A stretch of 64,000 nt of DNA from Platanthera guangdongensis (taxonomy: Eukaryota; Streptophyta; Magnoliopsida; Asparagales; Orchidaceae): positions 106,215,213-106,279,212 of the forward strand of contig CM077163.1 in assembly GCA_039583875.1 (NCBI GenBank). Direction: 5' to 3'. The notes under the pieces are model-generated. The model worked only from the letters and a program-made list of their open reading frames with translations, did not search any database and had not been told where the DNA came from. The translations under genes and the position numbers were made by a program. Of this stretch, positions 1 to 11,575 are shown in pieces (within the stretch, counting starts at the first letter, position 1; every line of letters begins with the position of its first letter).

Positions 1-612
1 CCTAATCCAAAGGAATCAACTTTCAAAACCTGTAAATTTTATCTCTGATAAAGCAAAGAAAAACAATGAACAAGTAAATAAGGTTAACAATATTCTAGAA
101 CAAATTGAAGCTAAGGACAAAATTAAAAATTAGAAGAATGATAAAAATAACATTGTTCAGCAGTTATCGTCGAACCAGATCGACGATATAGGAATAGATC
201 GTCGAACACAGAACGACGATATATGAACGCAAACTTCAATAATAATCATTCGTCTAACTGCGATCGATAAACATTGTATGGTTTGTCGAGCAGAGGTCGA
301 TGAATGTGGGGCACAGAAAATGAATATGTTCATTCTCTGGGAAGAGATTGACGATCTCAACCCAATTCGTCGAACTCTGGTCGACAAACTTACAGAAATT
401 CGTCGAACCCAGAAAGTTTTAACCAAAATTTTAACTATAACTGCAACTTAAATAATTATAGAAAAGCATTTAATCCTCTAGTTGATTGGGTTATACCACG
501 TAGAAGATATCACCCTCTTGGATATAAATCCCAACCTGAATTTTCAGTTATTTACAGCTTTTCATATGAACAAAACAAAGTACCCAAGGTAACCTGGGTC
601 AAGAATATTTAA
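1..612 (+). pseudogene. gag 3' remnant of Copia copy 1
   Basis: Only the last part of gag is present. Residues before the TAA at 610-612 (ending WVKNI) align with the end of gag in copy 2 (WVKNK, stop at 43634-43636). Upstream, bases 150-430 are the decayed inverted-repeat array that encodes the gag tail in copy 2. Reading frames upstream of about 430 are broken. Just after the stop a pyrimidine-rich stretch ending in TTGCAG (to 627) precedes the protease; copy 2 has TGTGCAG at the same place, so a 3' splice site or other conserved junction signal is possible. Confidence 0.6.
150..430. repeat. TCGTCGA/TCGACGA inverted-repeat array, gag tail of copy 1
   Basis: Several decayed copies of the pattern TCGTCGA-(6 to 8 nt)-TCGACGA lie here, for example around 168-186 and 208-226. 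The same pattern sits at the equivalent place in copy 2 (43198-43440). Open frames on the opposite strand are by-products of the repeat. Confidence 0.7.
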
Positions 613-3089
613 CTACTTTCATTGCAGGAGAAGAGCTGTCTAGGAGTATATCAGCCATGGTACCTGGACAGTGGATGCTCCAAACACACGACGGGTAGCA
701 AGGACAATCTCATCAATTACAAGTCCAAGCTAGGGCCAAAGGTTATCTTTGGTGATTCCAAAAGTGGCCAGTCTGAAGGATTTGGAGCAGTGAAGATTGG
801 AGCCGTTACATTGAAGAAACTAACATATGTAAGAGGACTCAAACATAACCTCATCTCAATAAGTCAACTTTGTGATGAAGGTTATCAGGTAACTTTCAAC
901 TCTAGCTCTTGTATTATTTCATCTAAAGGAAATAAACCTGTTTTAATTGGAAATAGACCAGACAACATATACTTAGTTGATTTTCTATCTGCCACTTCTG
1001 ATATATGTTTACTTAATTTAACTAGTAACCAGAATGATTTATGACATAAAAGACTAGGTCATGTAAACCTGAAAAATATTGCTGACTATCTAAAGACAAC
1101 CTTGTTAGAGGTCTAACTCCTGGTCCCTATAGGAAGGAATGCCTTTGTAGGGCTTGCCAATTAGGCAAGCAAACTAAATCTAGTTTCAAATCCATTAATA
1201 AAACTGATTCACCTAGGATTTTGTATTTGCTACACATGGACCTTTTGGACCCATAGCTGTACAAAGCCTAGGAGGGAAATCCTACACTTTGGTTATTGTG
1301 GATGACTTCTCCAGGTTCACTTGGGTATCCTTTCTGAGGTCTAAGTCAGATACCTTCAAGGTTCTTACAGATTTTCTCAGGACCATACAGATTGAGTTAT
1401 CTACTCATGTTGCATTGATCAGAAGTGATCATGGCACAGAGTTTGAGTCTCTTCTTATGCATGAATTCTGTGAGAAGGAAGGTATCAGACATTGCTTCTC
1501 AGCTCCTAGAACTCCTCGACAAAATGGGGTAGCTAAAAAGAAAAATAGGACACTCATTAAAGCTACAGGTACATTGCTTGATGATGCATACTTGCCACTA
1601 ACCTTTTGGGCAAAGGCTGTACACACTGCAAACTATGTCCTGAAAAGAAGCTTAATTCACAAACTAAAGAACAGGACTCCCTATGAATTGCTTAAAGGGA
1701 AGAAACCTAAAATCAACTATTTTAAAATATTTGGTTGTACCTGTTATATACATAATAATAACAAGAAATGCATTAGAAACTTTGAGGCTAAGGCTGAAGT
1801 GGGAATTTTTCTAGGATATTCCCAAGTAAGCAAAGCCTATAGGTTCTTTAATAAATCATCACTAAAAATTGAGGAATCAATTCATGTAAGCTTTGATGAG
1901 ACTAACATGTATTGCAAGGAGAAAGAAGTTTCTACCAGTAACTCTTTGCAGGCACCTCACTTGTGTGAGAAGTTGGATGACCTAAACCTTACCCAAGAGG
2001 TTCCAACTCATCCCTCTCCACAAGTCAATGAAGATGGTGAAAAAGAAAGCATTGAAGGGATTGACTCTCCTCCAACATCCAACATAATTCCACAAGAGGA
2101 ATTGGTTTCAAATGCTGTTGCACAACCAACTCCACCCACTGATCTTGTCACACTTAAGGATCACCCCAGATCTCAAGTGATAGGAGACATATTAGCCGGT
2201 GTATAGACAAGGCATCAACTCAATCAAGATGTGATGAATGCCTGTTTTCTCTCTCAGATTGAACCTCAATCCATTCATGATGCAGAGCAAGATCCCCACT
2301 GGATCATTGCAATGCAGGAAGAATTAGATCAGTTTGAGAGATGTAGAGTTTGGGATTTGATTCTAAGACGACAAAACTACCCAGTTATTGGAAATAAATG
2401 GGTATACAGAAATAAGTTTGATGCCCAAGGAATTATTATGAGAAACAATGCTAGGCTTGTTGCTCAAGGCTACAGGCAAGAGGAAGGAATAGATTATGAT
2501 CAAACCTTTGCTCCTGTTGCAAGGTTAAAAGGCATAAGAATATTCCTAGCTTATGCAGCCTACAAGAAACTCAAGCTCTACCAAATGGATGTGAAGAGTG
2601 CATTATTGAATGGAGTATTAAAAGAAGAGGTTTATGTTGAACAAACTCCAGGTTTTGTCTCTCCAACTCATCCTTAGCATGTATTCAAGTTGCATAAAGC
2701 CCTGTATGGTATAAAGCAAGCTCCAAGAGCTTGGTATGAGACCCCAACAATCTTTTTATTAGAGCATAAATTCATTAGAGGCATAGTAGATAAAACGCTT
2801 TTCACTAGACATCATAAGGACCAAATCTTGTTAGTAAAAATATATGTGGATCACATCATCTTTGGGTCTACTGATTCAAAATTGTGCAAGAGGTTTTCTG
2901 ACCTCATGCATTCCAAATTTGAAATAAGTAGCATGGGTGAGCTTTCTTATTTCCTTGGTCTCCAAGTGAAACATCTCCCTGATGGCATCTTCATCTCCGA
3001 AGCTAAATATGCTAAAGAGCTAATAAAGAAGTTTGGGATGGATGATGCCTCAGCAAAGAAGACACCTATGGCTACAAATGTTGTGATTG
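613..3089 (+). pseudogene. Copia pol, N-terminal part: protease, integrase, RT (copy 1)
   Basis: Protease has the active-site context YLDSGCSKH near 661-690. Integrase shows the HHCC region (about 1060-1160), LHMD, VIVDDFSRF and SDHGTEF. At the third DDE position, 36 residues after the aspartate of SDHG, the codon is AAA (1535-1537, Lys) instead of Glu. RT starts near 2290 with the [10 protein letters not shown] region; its active site reads YVDH instead of YVDD (2843-2854). Breaks are a TGA at 1042, a frameshift between 1044 and 1289 (a base is missing near 1245 relative to copy 2), a TAG at 2204 and a TAG at 2675. The RT is cut at 3089 by the foldback insertion and continues at 15289. Non-functional. 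Confidence 0.9.
3085..3089. other. Target site duplication GATTG of the foldback element (left; right copy 15284-15288)
   Basis: GATTG occurs immediately before the TGATGCAGG terminus at 3090 and immediately after the CCTGCATCA terminus ending at 15283. Counting one copy, the Copia RT frame runs straight through (VID before and after aligns with VLD of copy 2), which fixes both borders. Confidence 0.92.
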
Positions 3090-3556
3090 TGATGCAGGCG
3101 CGGCGTCACACCGGGACTGCACCCTGCCTGGCATCACACCAGGCAGAGTACCCAACATGGAGTCACACCATATGGGCTTTAATCAGGGCATGCGGCCCAT
3201 ACACCCCAACCCAACTCCGGGCCCAACCACAGGCGCACGGTAGGTTGTTGAGGTCAGGTTTCGATCCCCTGACCTCCTTTATAAAGTGCTTTCAGGCAAG
3301 CTCTCATCAACCAACTGAGCCGCGGATCAGTTGGTTGATGAGAGCTTGCCTGAAAGCTCTTTATCAAGGAGGTTAGGGGATTGAAACCTGGCCTCAATAA
3401 CCTACTGTGCGCCTGTGGTTGGGCCCGTAGATGGGTTGGGGTGTATGGGCCGCGTGCCCTGATTAAAGCCCACATGGTGTGACTCAATGTTGGGTACTCT
3501 GGGTTGGTGTGACGCCAGGCAGGGTGCAGTCCCGGTGTGACGCCGAGCCAGCAACA
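3090..3556. repeat. Foldback unit 1 (467 bp)
   Basis: The left arm begins TGATGCAGGCGCGGCGTCAC and the right arm returns as its imperfect reverse complement, ending GCAACA here rather than CATCA. The centre is near 3322 (CCAACTGAGCCGCGGATCAG). The outward-reading right arm has A-box-like CAGTTGG (about 3328-3334) and B-box-like GGATTGAAACC (3378-3388). Confidence 0.85.
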
Positions 3557-3572
3557 TAAAAGTGCACTTTTG
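3557..3572. repeat. 16-bp spacer palindrome between units 1 and 2
   Basis: TAAAAGTGCACTTTTG, one base away from the perfect palindrome seen in the second spacer (4041-4056). Confidence 0.85.
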
Positions 3573-4040
3573 TGATGCAGGCATGACGTCACACCGGGAC
3601 TGCACCCTGCCTGGCATCACACCAGCCCAGAGTACCCAACATGGAGTCACACCATGTGGTCTTTAATCAGGGCACGCGGCCCATACACCCCAACCCATCT
3701 GCGGGCCCAACCACAGGCGCACGGTTGGTTGTTGAGGCTAGGTTTCGATCCCCTGACCTCCTTGATAAAGAGCTTTCAGGCAAGCTCTCATCAACCAACT
3801 GAGCAGCGGATCAGTTGGTTGATGAGAGCTTGCCTGAAAGCTCAGTATCAAGGAGGTCAGGGGATCGAAACATGGCCTCAACAACCTACCGTGTGCCTTT
3901 GGTTGGGCCCGGAGATGGGTTGGGGTGTATGGGCCGCGTTCCCTGATTAAAGCCCATATGGTGTGACTCCATGTTGGGTACTCTGGGCTGGTGTGACGCC
4001 AGGCAGGGTGCAGTCCCGGTGTGACGCCGCGCCTACATCA
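3573..4040. repeat. Foldback unit 2 (468 bp)
   Basis: Same organisation as unit 1, with start TGATGCAGGCATGACGTCAC and end GCCTACATCA. The hairpin centre is near 3805 (CTGAGCAGCGGATCAG). B-box-like GGATCGAAAC lies at about 3862-3871 in the right arm. Confidence 0.87.
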
Positions 4041-4056
4041 TAAAAGTGCACTTTTA
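4041..4056. repeat. 16-bp perfect palindrome between units 2 and 3
   Basis: TAAAAGTGCACTTTTA is its own reverse complement. It sits exactly between the CATCA end of unit 2 and the TGATG start of unit 3. Confidence 0.88.
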
Positions 4057-4789
4057 TGATGCAGGCGCGGCGTCACATCGGGACTGCACCCTGCCTGGCG
4101 TCACACCAGCCTAGAGTACCCAACATGGAGTCACACCATGTGGGCTTTAATCAGGGCACGCGGCCCATACTGTAACGCCCCCGAATTTTTTCGATGATTT
4201 TATTTGTTTGGGCAACGTCAGATTTATGACGTCGTGGCGTTACTTTTACCGTCGATTTGACGACGCAATGCCGTTAAGGCAATTTCGCGTCCGTGCGGTT
4301 GAGTAGGCCGAATTCTTGTTGTAATGGGAATATTTTGCATTTGGAATTTAAGTTAAGTAATTTTGGACTTGCTCGTCAAGTTTCATCGCAATCCGAGCAT
4401 TTTTGGAGTCTCGGCGCGCGATTGAAGTTTTGGATTGTTTATGTTCGTCGTATACTTCGAAGATTAATATCTCTGGAATGGCTTGTCGGATTCTGGTTTT
4501 GATTTCGCCGTTAGATTTGTAGCATTAGTTTTCGCCTTCGGTGCAAGTTTCGTTTAATTCGGCGCTCGTTTGGGCTTCCGTGCTGAGTCTTCTCGAGAAG
4601 CTATGGTTCTACTCGATGAGCCCGTTTTAGATTTTACTCGGGCACCGTTTTGAGGGTCAAAACGGCATTGTATCAAACAATGGTCAACATGAAATTTGTT
4701 TGTCTCGACGATATCTACAACTTTCATGTTGACCACTCTTTGAATTGAAGCCGTTTTGAACCCCTAATTCCGTTGTTTCTGCAATTACT

Positions 4790-5360
4790 CGAGTGGTGAG
4801 CTGCTACTCGAGTATATGCTGCTTCTACTCCAGTAATTCATGTTTTAACTCGGGTAATGAGCATCTACTCGAGTATATTATGTTACTACTCGAGTAGGTA
4901 TGTTACTACTCGAGTAGGTATGATGTTACTCGATAAGGTATGTTGTTACTCGAGTAGGTATGCTGCCACTCGAGTAGGCTGTTTCGTTTTACATTCAGAC
5001 ATCGTTTTGAGGGTCAAAACGGCGTCGTATCAAAAAATAGTCAACATGAAATTTGTTCGTCGCGACGAGATATACAATGTTTATGTTGACCATGTTTCAA
5101 TTTGAAGTGGTTTTAAATCCCTAATTTCGTTTTTTTCCGCTATAACTCGAGTGGTGAGCTGCTACTCGAGTATATGCTGCTTCTACTCGAGTAATTCATG
5201 TTTTTACTCGAGTAATGAGCCTCTACTCGAGTATATTATGTTACTACTCGAGTAGGTATGTTATTACTCGAGTAGGTATGTAACTACTCGAGTAGATATG
5301 CTGTTACTCGAGTAGGTATGCTGCTAGTCGAGTAGGTATGCTGCCACCCGAGTAGGCTGT
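4790..5360. repeat. TACTCGAGTA palindrome array in the 5' LTR
   Basis: Two blocks (about 4790-4980 and 5145-5355) of the 10-bp palindrome TACTCGAGTA, many followed by GGTATG and spaced about 20 bp apart. Some copies are altered (CTCGATAAG, TAGTCGAGTA). The counterpart in the 3' LTR is 12185-12765. Confidence 0.92.
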
Positions 5361-5562
5361 TTCTGTCTGTGTTCAGAGGCCGTTTTGAGAGTCAAAACCG
5401 CATCGTATCAAAACGTGGTCAATATATAATTTGTTCGTATCGATGTGATCTACAACTTTCATGTTGATTACGTTTTGATTTGAAGTCATCCTAGAACACT
5501 ATTTTGGGTTCCCGCAAGCCCGCTCGAAATAAACCGTTTTTGACAATACTTTTTATAAACAT

Positions 5563-5574
5563 ATATATAAATAT
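5563..5574 (+). promoter_or_regulatory. Putative LTR TATA box
   Basis: TATATAAATATA in an AT-rich stretch, repeated at the same place in the 3' LTR (12967-12978 region). It is the strongest TATA match in the LTR and is followed by a CT-rich leader. Confidence 0.45.
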
Positions 5575-7517
5575 ATATATTTTGACTTAGGTTTTAGAAC
5601 CGAACTTCATCTTCTCCGATTCTTTCCTCCCGAACCAGAGTGACGAGCGAGAGAGAGATAGAGAGTTCTTTTTCGTGAATCTTCCGGTGGCCGCCGACGG
5701 TACTCCGGTGCTCGAAATCTTCATCCAACATAGATCCGGAAAGCTCTCGCCGAGAGCTACGCCCTCGTGGTAATTTCTTCCCCGTTTCTTGAGATTTCTC
5801 ATTAGTGTTTTTCGGCCCTAACCTCTATTTTGGCCATTTTGTCTAGATTTCAACTTCTCCCGCATCCTTTTTTCCCTGACCTACGACGTGGAGTGATTCG
5901 GTGGATTTTTCCGGTAAAAACAAAGGCAAGTGGTGGTTTCTCCTTTTTCTCCTTGTCTGATTCGATGGTAACGGCTATGTTTTCATGTCCCTAAAATTTT
6001 CTACACTTATTCTTCCAAATTATTGTTATGATTAACCGCTTTGTTGATTACATGTTGTTATGTTGTTTTGCCATGATAAACTTGAACTTGTCTATTTATG
6101 TTTAATCATCCTTGAAGTGTCTTATCGATGGCTTAAGTGCCTTAGCTCTCGTTATCAAATGTATTATAGTCTAATTAGGGTTGTAAATCGGTCCTAAGGG
6201 TTGATCAACCATGTCCGGAATCTAGTAATGTCAAGTAGAGTTTGTCGAGCCAAATCCCGAGGTATTTGTGTTGTGGTTTTTTTTGTTTTGGTTTCTTGAA
6301 TGTGGGTGTTAGTGGACGATTCCACCTCCGCAGTGTTTGTTACCTTCATTAGTGCCCTGTGGAAGTCTACCTGGTTTTTGGATCTCTGCGTTGTATGGTG
6401 GAGAGCATGAGACTCCCTCACAGTTAGACGGATTATATATCCGTTGTTTTGGGTGGTGTGTCCAAGAGTGACCACTTCGCCTGCATTTTTTTGGGTGGTG
6501 TGTCCAAGAGTGACCACTTCGACGTGATTTTGGGTAGGGTCGACCACAGGTGCCTAATGAAGGTTTTGTTTTTTTTTCTTTCTGGGGAAATATTTATGTA
6601 GTCACCTTATAGCGCTGTGCGTCTGGTGTACTCTTGTGGAACGTGGCAAGTCACGTAGGAGTTCTCTTCCTGTTGATGCCCTGTTTCTTTTGTACCTTGC
6701 TTTAGTACTTTTGGTCTTGGGCTGGTACCCCTGTTGACCTTTGTTTATTTTGGCTTATTACTTTTTTCCTGCCAATACTTGTACCTTATTGCTGAGGTGT
6801 TCTGTCTTTGGAATGCCTCAGGTTCAGAGTTATAGCAGGTAGCAGTGTTGGTTTTGGAGTTTTCTGGCGGCAGTGTTGGCCGTGGTTGTTGCCTCGTCTT
6901 AGCGAGGTAGTTTGTTGGTTTTTTTAGTTTTACTAGTTCAGACATACTTTTGTTCGTGGGTTCGTGTCAGTTTGTTGGCGCCCACTGATTTTGTTAGTTG
7001 TTGATACTTGCTAGCTGCTCATTTATTTAAAAGTGGATGTGGTGTACTTGCTCTCTGGGAGGATTTATGCTCGGAATGCATGTTAGGTATTTTCAACTAT
7101 AAAATCTACTACTATTACTTCATACATTACATGATTTGAAACTGTAACCCGTTATTTTTAGCGACCGTAAAAGCTATCTTTCCTACTATAATAAATTTAG
7201 AGTTTTGCATGGCATGAGTTGTCCTTTGGGGATGTTTATTCTCATGTAGGATGTTTGAGTCAATCTAAACAAGTATTTTTCCACAGCGTATAACCATATT
7301 TTGATTCGTGGACTAAATGAGCCACTAAGCCAAGGGATACGGCTAACTGTTGCACTTAACTGATTTTTCTTAAAATAACTTAAAGGATCATTCTCCATGA
7401 TTAAGTAGGTTTTTGCCTGAGCGTCCGCAGTTATCCCCTGCTGATGTGGCATCATGACACGTATTTTACCTTACTCTGATAAGCTATTTATGTGGCGAAA
7501 ATGCGGGAACTGACAGT

Positions 7518-7529
7518 TGGTATCAGATG
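7518..7529 (+). other. Primer binding site (initiator tRNA-Met type)
   Basis: TGGTATCAGATG lies three bases after the LTR end at 7515. It matches the usual TGGTATCAGAGC at 10 of 12 positions. Confidence 0.8.
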
Positions 7530-8196
7530 AAGGTTGCTTGACAATTTGTCGGGCAACCTTTCCTTGTTGGTATTAGGTGTTTTGCATCATATCATACCAC
7601 ACACCGATATGTCATCAGAATGTCTCGGCTGAAGCACGAACACTACACTCATAGCATAACATGAAGTATATGGGGCATATTATGTAGTATGGGATGTATA
7701 ACATGTGTCTGTATATGGATCCACCTTAGGGGCAACATGTGAGGGTTATGTAGTATGGGATGTATAACCTCACCATATGAATGCGACTAGCACGTTTCTT
7801 TTTCATTGCATGAGAATGTCATGTAGTATGGGATGCATAACATTTTTATGCGTACGCCGCTCATAACATGCATTAGGGCCTTTTTAGAATGCATAGCACA
7901 ATCATGCATAGCATAACATTGCATAAGCACAACGTGCCAAGCTAAAGATTGCGGGATGATATATGTACAAACATGGTTTTAAATCAGAAAACGAATATAA
8001 AAACATGCATTCATGTCATAGGCACAAGAGTCAATAGGATGAGAGGATATCATCCTAAGTAGGACATAGTATCATTATAAAATCCCAGAGCAAGTTGCAG
8101 CGTAAGCAAGTGTCTTTTAAGTGTGGTCTGAACTAGTTGTGTTGCTTTGTTGTAAGCTAGGATTTTGATGAGTTGTTCGTTTGATTTTTTTTAGAA
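7530..8196 (+). other. Untranslated leader with a three-copy 19-bp repeat
   Basis: No coding sequence. GTAGTATGGGATGTATAAC occurs at 7684 and 7750 and, with one change, at 7823, spaced about 70 bp apart. Nothing else recognised before the gag start. Confidence 0.65.
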
Positions 8197-9378
8197 ATGC
8201 CGCCAAAGCGTCCTGTGACGAGGTCGACTCCCCAGTCGGAGGGTGAGTCATCAGGTGCGCAAAGCAATGTGCTTATCGAGAGTCTGCGACAGAGCAATGA
8301 GGCTCTGTCAAGGAAAATAGTTGCGATGCAATCGCAAATTGAGTCCTTGTTGTATGCCGCTCCCGCGCAACAACCCTTAGTACAAGAGCCTGCCTTGGGC
8401 CAAGCTATTCCTGATTCACCTACTCCTCTGGTGGCCCCGATGGTGATACCCCCAGAAATGAATTTCATAACGCACTTCCAACGATTGGGACCTCCCACCT
8501 ACGATGGGAGTCCTGACTTTATGATTTTAGATGATTGGATCATCTCCATCGAGGAGATGTTTTCATATTCCGGAATTCTAGAAGCCCAGCGAGTGATGAT
8601 TGCAGCCTATCAGTTAAAAGGTCTGGCGAAGAGTTGGTGGATTCGGGAAAGGGAGAGCCTGAAGGAAGGCTGTACTTGGGAATCTTTTAAGAAAATATTG
8701 CTGAAAAAGTTTCTACCCTCGGTCGAGCAAGACCGCCTGATGAATAACTTCCTGCATTTAAAGCAGAGACAGCTCACCGTGAGCGAGTACGAGATTGAGT
8801 TTAGCAAACTGAGCAGGTTTGCTCCGGATTTGGTAGCTTCTGAGGAGGGTAGAATGAAACGTTTCTTGGGAGGACTAAGAAGCGATGTCCAGCAGTTAGC
8901 ATGCGCTTACCAAGCTGAAAGTTATGCTGAAGCAGTGGAAGACGCTTTAAAAGTGGAGGCGATTGAAAACGCCAAGAATCGCGGTGCTGCGGCAAGGAAG
9001 GAGAAAAGAAAAGGTGTTGAGGATGGTAGCTCCAGGGCATTTGGCCCTTCTTCGAAGAAGAAAAGTAAGGATGTGTGTAGCTTCTGTGGTCGACGTGGCC
9101 ACACCTACGAAAGGTTCTTCAAGAGGACTGCAACCCTGAAGCAGTAGCAGGTGCATGTCATCCAAGGTGCACCCAAGGGAGAGCTTGTGTGTTCGTTCTG
9201 TGCAAGGAAGGGTCATGATGTGACTCATTGCTGTATGAAAGAAAGGGTTTGCTTCTAGTGTGGGCAGAAGGGACACCAGAAGTCTTCGTGCCCCCAGGCT
9301 CAGCCCCCACTGCAGCCTGCCCCACTTCGAGCTCTGCCGCCGCCGCCAAGCCTGGATAAAGGAAAGGGAAAGCTGAAC
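8197..9378 (+). pseudogene. gag of the Tekay-type gypsy element
   Basis: Starts ATGCCGCCAAAGCG (MPPKRP), a typical chromovirus gag start. The capsid region (about residues 90-240) includes FLPSVEQDRLMNNFLHLKQ and the following SEYEIEFSKL segment. Three CCHC-type zinc knuckles follow: CSFCGRRGHTYERF (last Cys replaced), CSFCARKGHDVTHC, and CF*CGQKGHQKSSC, which contains a stop. In-frame stops are TAG at 9145-9147 and TAG at 9256-9258. Gag forms the capsid and binds genomic RNA through the knuckles. Confidence 0.85.
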
Positions 9379-10155
9379 GTGATGACCTGTGAGGAAGCCC
9401 AAACCTCTACGCAAGTGATATCAGGTTATCCGCAGTTTAATTTATCCTTATTAATTATCCTTGTTGCCCTAGTTATTGTTCGTTTAGTTACGTATGTTAC
9501 GGTTTTATGGGAGTTTAAGGTGCGGAATAGGTGGGCTCGCGTCCTTTTCGACTCGGGTGCCACCCATTCCTTTGTGGCCCGAAGATTTGTTGATTAGAAC
9601 TGTCTGAGTGTCGACCAATTAGGAGGCTCCTTCAATGTCAAGCTCCCTTCCGGTGATTCGGTGATATCTAACCAAGAAGTTCTGAGATGCCCTATTCGTC
9701 TTGGCAATTTTCTGGCATATGCAGATCTGATGATATTGGATCTATCTGATTTTGACGTGATTATGGGCATGGACTGGCTGTCCAAATATGATGCGGTCAT
9801 CCAGTGCAAGGCTAAGCGATTGGATTTTAGAATGGACGACGGACAACCTATGAGCGTCTATGGATTTCAGGACAGAGTTTCTCCTGTCATTTCTGTGGTA
9901 CGTGCTTATCGTGCTATAGAGTCTGGTTGCGAGGCGTTTTTTGGTTTCTATTTCTGCTATGGAAATAGCTTTTGTTACGTCACGTCTTGAGGATGTCTCG
10001 GTGGTGCGAGAGTTTCCAGATGTCTTTCCTGATAGTCTTCTAGGACTTCCTCCTGAAAGGGAGATAGAGTTTGTGATAGACCTCGAACCGGGCACTCGTC
10101 CCATTGCTAAAGCACCGTACCGTATGGCTCCGCGTGAGTTGGACGAGTTGGACAC
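9379..10155 (+). pseudogene. Aspartic protease and RT leader, ending at the RT deletion
   Basis: The protease active site is VLFDSGATHSFV (about 9541-9577) and the downstream FDVIMGMDWL motif is near 9750. An in-frame TAG is at 9595-9597. A frame change falls at a run of six T (9937-9942), where the next frame continues with [11 protein letters not shown] and [11 protein letters not shown], the conserved RT lead-in. The sequence then jumps at about 10150 from [10 protein letters not shown] straight into an integrase-proximal linker. The whole polymerase and RNase H core, normally well over 1 kb, is missing. Confidence 0.85.
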
Positions 10156-11469
10156 CCTGAAGTATCGGTGTAGATTTTGCGTCCCCGCCTTTGGCGATAT
10201 TCGAGCTAAGATCTGTGCTGAAGCTCATGGTTCCAGTGTGGCCTACCACCCTGGTTCCACAAAAATGTATAAAGATCTAAAGCAAATTGTTTGGTGGTCT
10301 GGGATGAAGAATGTCATCGCCAGGTTTGTATCGGAATGTTATACATGTCAGTGTGTTAAGGCTGATCACAGAAGGCCTGGTGGTATGCTGACACCGCTTG
10401 ATATTCCAAGTTGGAAATGGGAAAGTATTTCAATGGATTTCATCACCGGTCGGCCAAAATCTCCCCGTGGGCATGACTCTGTTTGGGTGATAGTCGACAG
10501 ATTGACAAAGTGTGCTCACTTTGTGCCATTTAAGATTGGGTACTCGATGAAGAAGATAACTGAGTTATATATTGAAGAGATCATCTGGTTGAATGGTGTG
10601 CCTATTAGCATCGTACCAGATCGGGACTCTAGATTTACGTCTCGTTTTTGGAAGAGTTTACAGGAGGGTTGAGTACCGATTTAAGGTATTCCACCACCTA
10701 TCATCCGCAGACTAATGGTCAGACGGAAAGAGTAAATCAAATCGTAGAAGATATGATCAGGTGTTATATTTTGGATCATGGTGGTGCTTGGGATGAGCGT
10801 CTCAGACTCATGGAGTTTGCTTACAATAACAGTTATCAAGAGAGTCTGCAAAAGGCTCCGTTTGAGGCCTTGTATGGGAGGCGTTGTAGAACCCAACTAT
10901 TTTGGGTTGAAGTTGGTGAGAGGTCGTTGTTAGGTCCGGAAGCTCTTGAAGAGATGAATTGTGTTGTGACTCATATTCGAGAAAGGCTTCGTGTGGCTCA
11001 AGAGCGCTATGAGAAGTATGCTAATATTCGAAGGGTCGATCTGGAGTTTGCGGTTGGAGACTTTGTGTTTCTAAAGGTTTCTCTGATGTCCGGTGTTAAA
11101 AGATTTGGTAGGAACCACAAGTTAGACCCCTGGTATGTGGGATCTTTCTAGATTCTTGAGAGCATCGGTGTGTCGGCTTATAGGTTGGAATTGCCTGCGA
11201 CCTTCCCTAGTGTCCATGATGTGTTCCATGTGATCCAGTTGCGGAAATGTGTTCGTAATGATCGTCAAGTGCTCGACTCGATACCCCAGATTCAGCGCAA
11301 CCTTACGTATGTGAAAGAACCTGTTCGTGTTCTGTATTTTCAAGAGCGGGTGTTGCGGAGAAAGACCATCCCTATGGTCAAGATTCTTTGGAGAAATCAA
11401 GACGTCGAGAGCGCGACGTGTGAATTGGAATCGGTGATGAGGGTATCTCACCCGCACCTCTTCTCTTAG
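10156..11469 (+). pseudogene. Integrase with C-terminal chromodomain (gypsy)
   Basis: The zinc-binding region ([10 protein letters not shown] .. CYTCQCVK) is at about 10240-10360. The DDE core has [19 protein letters not shown] and YHPQTNGQTERVNQ. A frameshift lies near 10660, where translation moves from one frame (ending at 10672) to another, and an in-frame TAG is at 11149-11151. The C-terminus (about 11330-11469, with VRVLYFQERVLRRK and PMVKILWRNQDVESA) is the chromodomain typical of Tekay/Del elements, thought to guide insertion to heterochromatin. The ORF ends at 11467-11469. Confidence 0.88.
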
Positions 11470-11560
11470 TTTCAGGTATGTCGTTATGTTTTCAGTTATG
11501 TTTGATTTTGTAATTTTGATTGGTTTTGGAGTTGTGTTAAGTTTCGGGACGAAACTTCTT

Positions 11561-11575
11561 TTTAGGGGGAGTGAT
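11561..11575 (+). other. Polypurine tract of the gypsy element
   Basis: TTTAGGGGGAGTGAT directly precedes the 3' LTR start TGTAACGCC. Purine-rich plus-strand primer. Confidence 0.8.

Larger units (their letters stand above)
4171..7515 (+). repeat. 5' LTR of the RT-deleted gypsy element
   Basis: 3345 bp, TGTAACGCCC to ACTGACA. It holds about two and a half tandem modules of roughly 365 bp (repeated phrases such as GGGTCAAAACGGC near 4655, 5010 and 5390), each with a block of TACTCGAGTA palindromes and a GTCAACATGAAA..TCTACAACTTTCATG motif. Open frames here also appear in the other LTR (for example 5587-5802 and 12998-13213 on the minus strand) only because LTRs are copies of each other. Confidence 0.9.

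Noticed and set aside
157..426. Minus-strand open frame of 89 residues rich in VRR
   Set aside because: It is the shadow of the inverted-repeat array; similar frames occur at every such array (15991-16185, 43100-43306, 46996-47187).
3254..3592. Long frames on both strands across the foldback units
   Set aside because: They arise from the inverted repeat; no start context, no known domain, and they run through hairpin arms on both strands.
4790..5360. Regularly spaced short palindromes that resemble a CRISPR array at first sight
   Set aside because: Spacers are about 10 bp and nearly identical, the array sits inside a plant LTR, and it is duplicated in the other LTR. No cas genes; the DNA is eukaryotic.
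5587..5802. Minus-strand frame conserved at 12998-13213
   Set aside because: Conservation only reflects that both are LTR copies of one element; the C-termini already differ by a frameshift.
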